From the NCBI GenBank assembly GCA_024232355.1, contig JAAEPW010000236.1, positions 1-6,293 on the forward strand: DNA of 6,293 nt, read 5' to 3'. Source of the stretch: Chloroflexota bacterium. GTDB taxonomy: Bacteria; Chloroflexota; Anaerolineae; B4-G1. Of the stretch, positions 5,760 through 6,293 are shown piece by piece (the first letter of the stretch is position 1; every line of letters starts with the position of its first letter). The position numbers were made by a program, and so were the translations under genes. Below the pieces are notes generated by a model that worked only from the letters and a program-made list of their open reading frames with translations, had not been told where the DNA came from and did not search any database.

Positions 5760-6293
5760 GTGACAATTCAATGGAAAAAATCAACGTGCCCATACTGTGG
5801 GCTAGGCTGCGGCCTGATGGTCGGAGTCGAGCAAGGCAAGGTAGTGCAGATACGCGGTATGAAGGGCCATCCCGCTAACGACGGAGACCTGTGCGCCCTG
5901 CCGGTCAACTATCCGCCGATCTTTGATGCCGAGGACCGGCTAACCCAGCCCTTGATCCGGCGCGATGGCAAACTCGTGCCCGCCACCTGGGACGAGGCTA
6001 TCGCGCGCGTCGCCGGTGACTTGAGGCGGATCATTGAGGAACACGGCCCCAACGCGGTCGCCTTTTACGGCGGGGCGATCAATCTGACGGAAGAGTATTA
6101 TTTGATGAACAAGCTGATGAAGGCGGCCATCGGCACCAACAATATGGAGTGCAGCACGCGCTTGTGTATGGCGAGTTCCGCGATCGGGTTTGTCTCGACG
6201 CTCGGCGCCGACGCCCCACCCACCAGCTACACCGACATTGAGAAAGCCGACTTGTTCCTCGTCGCCGGAAGCAACATGGCCATTTCGCAGCCG
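5760..6293 (+). CDS. Molybdopterin [4Fe-4S] oxidoreductase, nitrate reductase-like, N-terminal part
   Basis: The first 178 residues are present; the gene continues past the window and is open to its last base. It begins within ten residues of an iron-sulfur motif, C10-x2-C13-x3-C17 (CPYCGLGC) with the fourth ligand C45, which holds the [4Fe-4S] cluster of the DMSO reductase superfamily. Next come DRLTQPLIRR and ATWDEAI, conserved in this family, then TRLCMAS with C136 as the probable molybdenum ligand, then DIEKADLFLVAGSNMA of the cofactor-binding region. Cys followed by Met matches nitrate reductases (NapA, NarB, NasA); formate dehydrogenases normally have Cys or selenocysteine followed by His. 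There is no twin-arginine signal, so the protein is probably cytoplasmic, as in assimilatory NarB/NasA. The usual lysine two residues after the fourth cysteine (CxKG) is absent: the sequence reads CALPVNY. Substrate is therefore uncertain, and formate dehydrogenase-like or uncharacterised activities remain possible. Confidence 0.88.
   Translation, partial: MTIQWKKSTCPYCGLGCGLMVGVEQGKVVQIRGMKGHPANDGDLCALPVNYPPIFDAEDRLTQPLIRRDGKLVPATWDEAIARVAGDLRRIIEEHGPNAVAFYGGAINLTEEYYLMNKLMKAAIGTNNMECSTRLCMASSAIGFVSTLGADAPPTSYTDIEKADLFLVAGSNMAISQP

Noticed and set aside
5760..6293. Assignment as a formate dehydrogenase alpha subunit
   Set aside because: Formate dehydrogenases normally have His after the Mo-ligating Cys or selenocysteine, but Met follows C136 here; the possibility is kept only as a weaker alternative.

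Overview
The window is a stretch of a bacterial chromosome dominated by phosphorelay signalling genes, all on the + strand, followed by the start of a molybdenum oxidoreductase gene. The soluble multi-PAS/GAF hybrid kinase, the Rcp1-like single-domain response regulator and the moderately high GC content resemble what is common in Chloroflexota (Anaerolineae-like lineages). That placement is an inference from protein style; there is no rRNA or other marker gene to confirm it.

Layout. Positions 1-234 hold a small unrecognised protein with one C-terminal membrane segment. Positions 290-1401 hold the remains of a GAF-histidine kinase gene. It lacks its 5' end, carries an in-frame TGA at 359-361, and is frameshifted at a run of four G at 1285-1288 inside the ATP-binding G2 box. 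Positions 1447-1884 hold an intact single-domain receiver of the Rcp1 type. Positions 1938-5648 hold an intact 1236-residue hybrid histidine kinase with the order REC-GAF-PAS-PAS-PAS-PAS-HisKA-HATPase-REC. After a 111-base gap with no confident terminator or promoter, a GTG start at 5760 preceded by a strong Shine-Dalgarno opens a molybdopterin/[4Fe-4S] oxidoreductase. It runs off the window edge after 178 codons and looks closer to cytoplasmic nitrate reductases (NarB/NasA type) than to formate dehydrogenases.

How they may work together. The decayed kinase, the receiver and the hybrid kinase are closely spaced and probably descend from one signalling operon. The receiver has kept all its catalytic residues although its adjacent kinase is broken, so it may now be served by the hybrid kinase or another kinase; this is inference. 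No gene in the window has a DNA-binding output domain, so any transcriptional output must lie elsewhere. Whether the signalling genes control the oxidoreductase cannot be decided from the sequence.

I found no clearly new system. The observations most worth a second look are the double lesion in the GAF-kinase, an AT-rich two-PAS block in the hybrid kinase bounded by near-identical 13-base repeats, and the loss in the oxidoreductase of the lysine that usually follows the fourth iron-sulfur cysteine.
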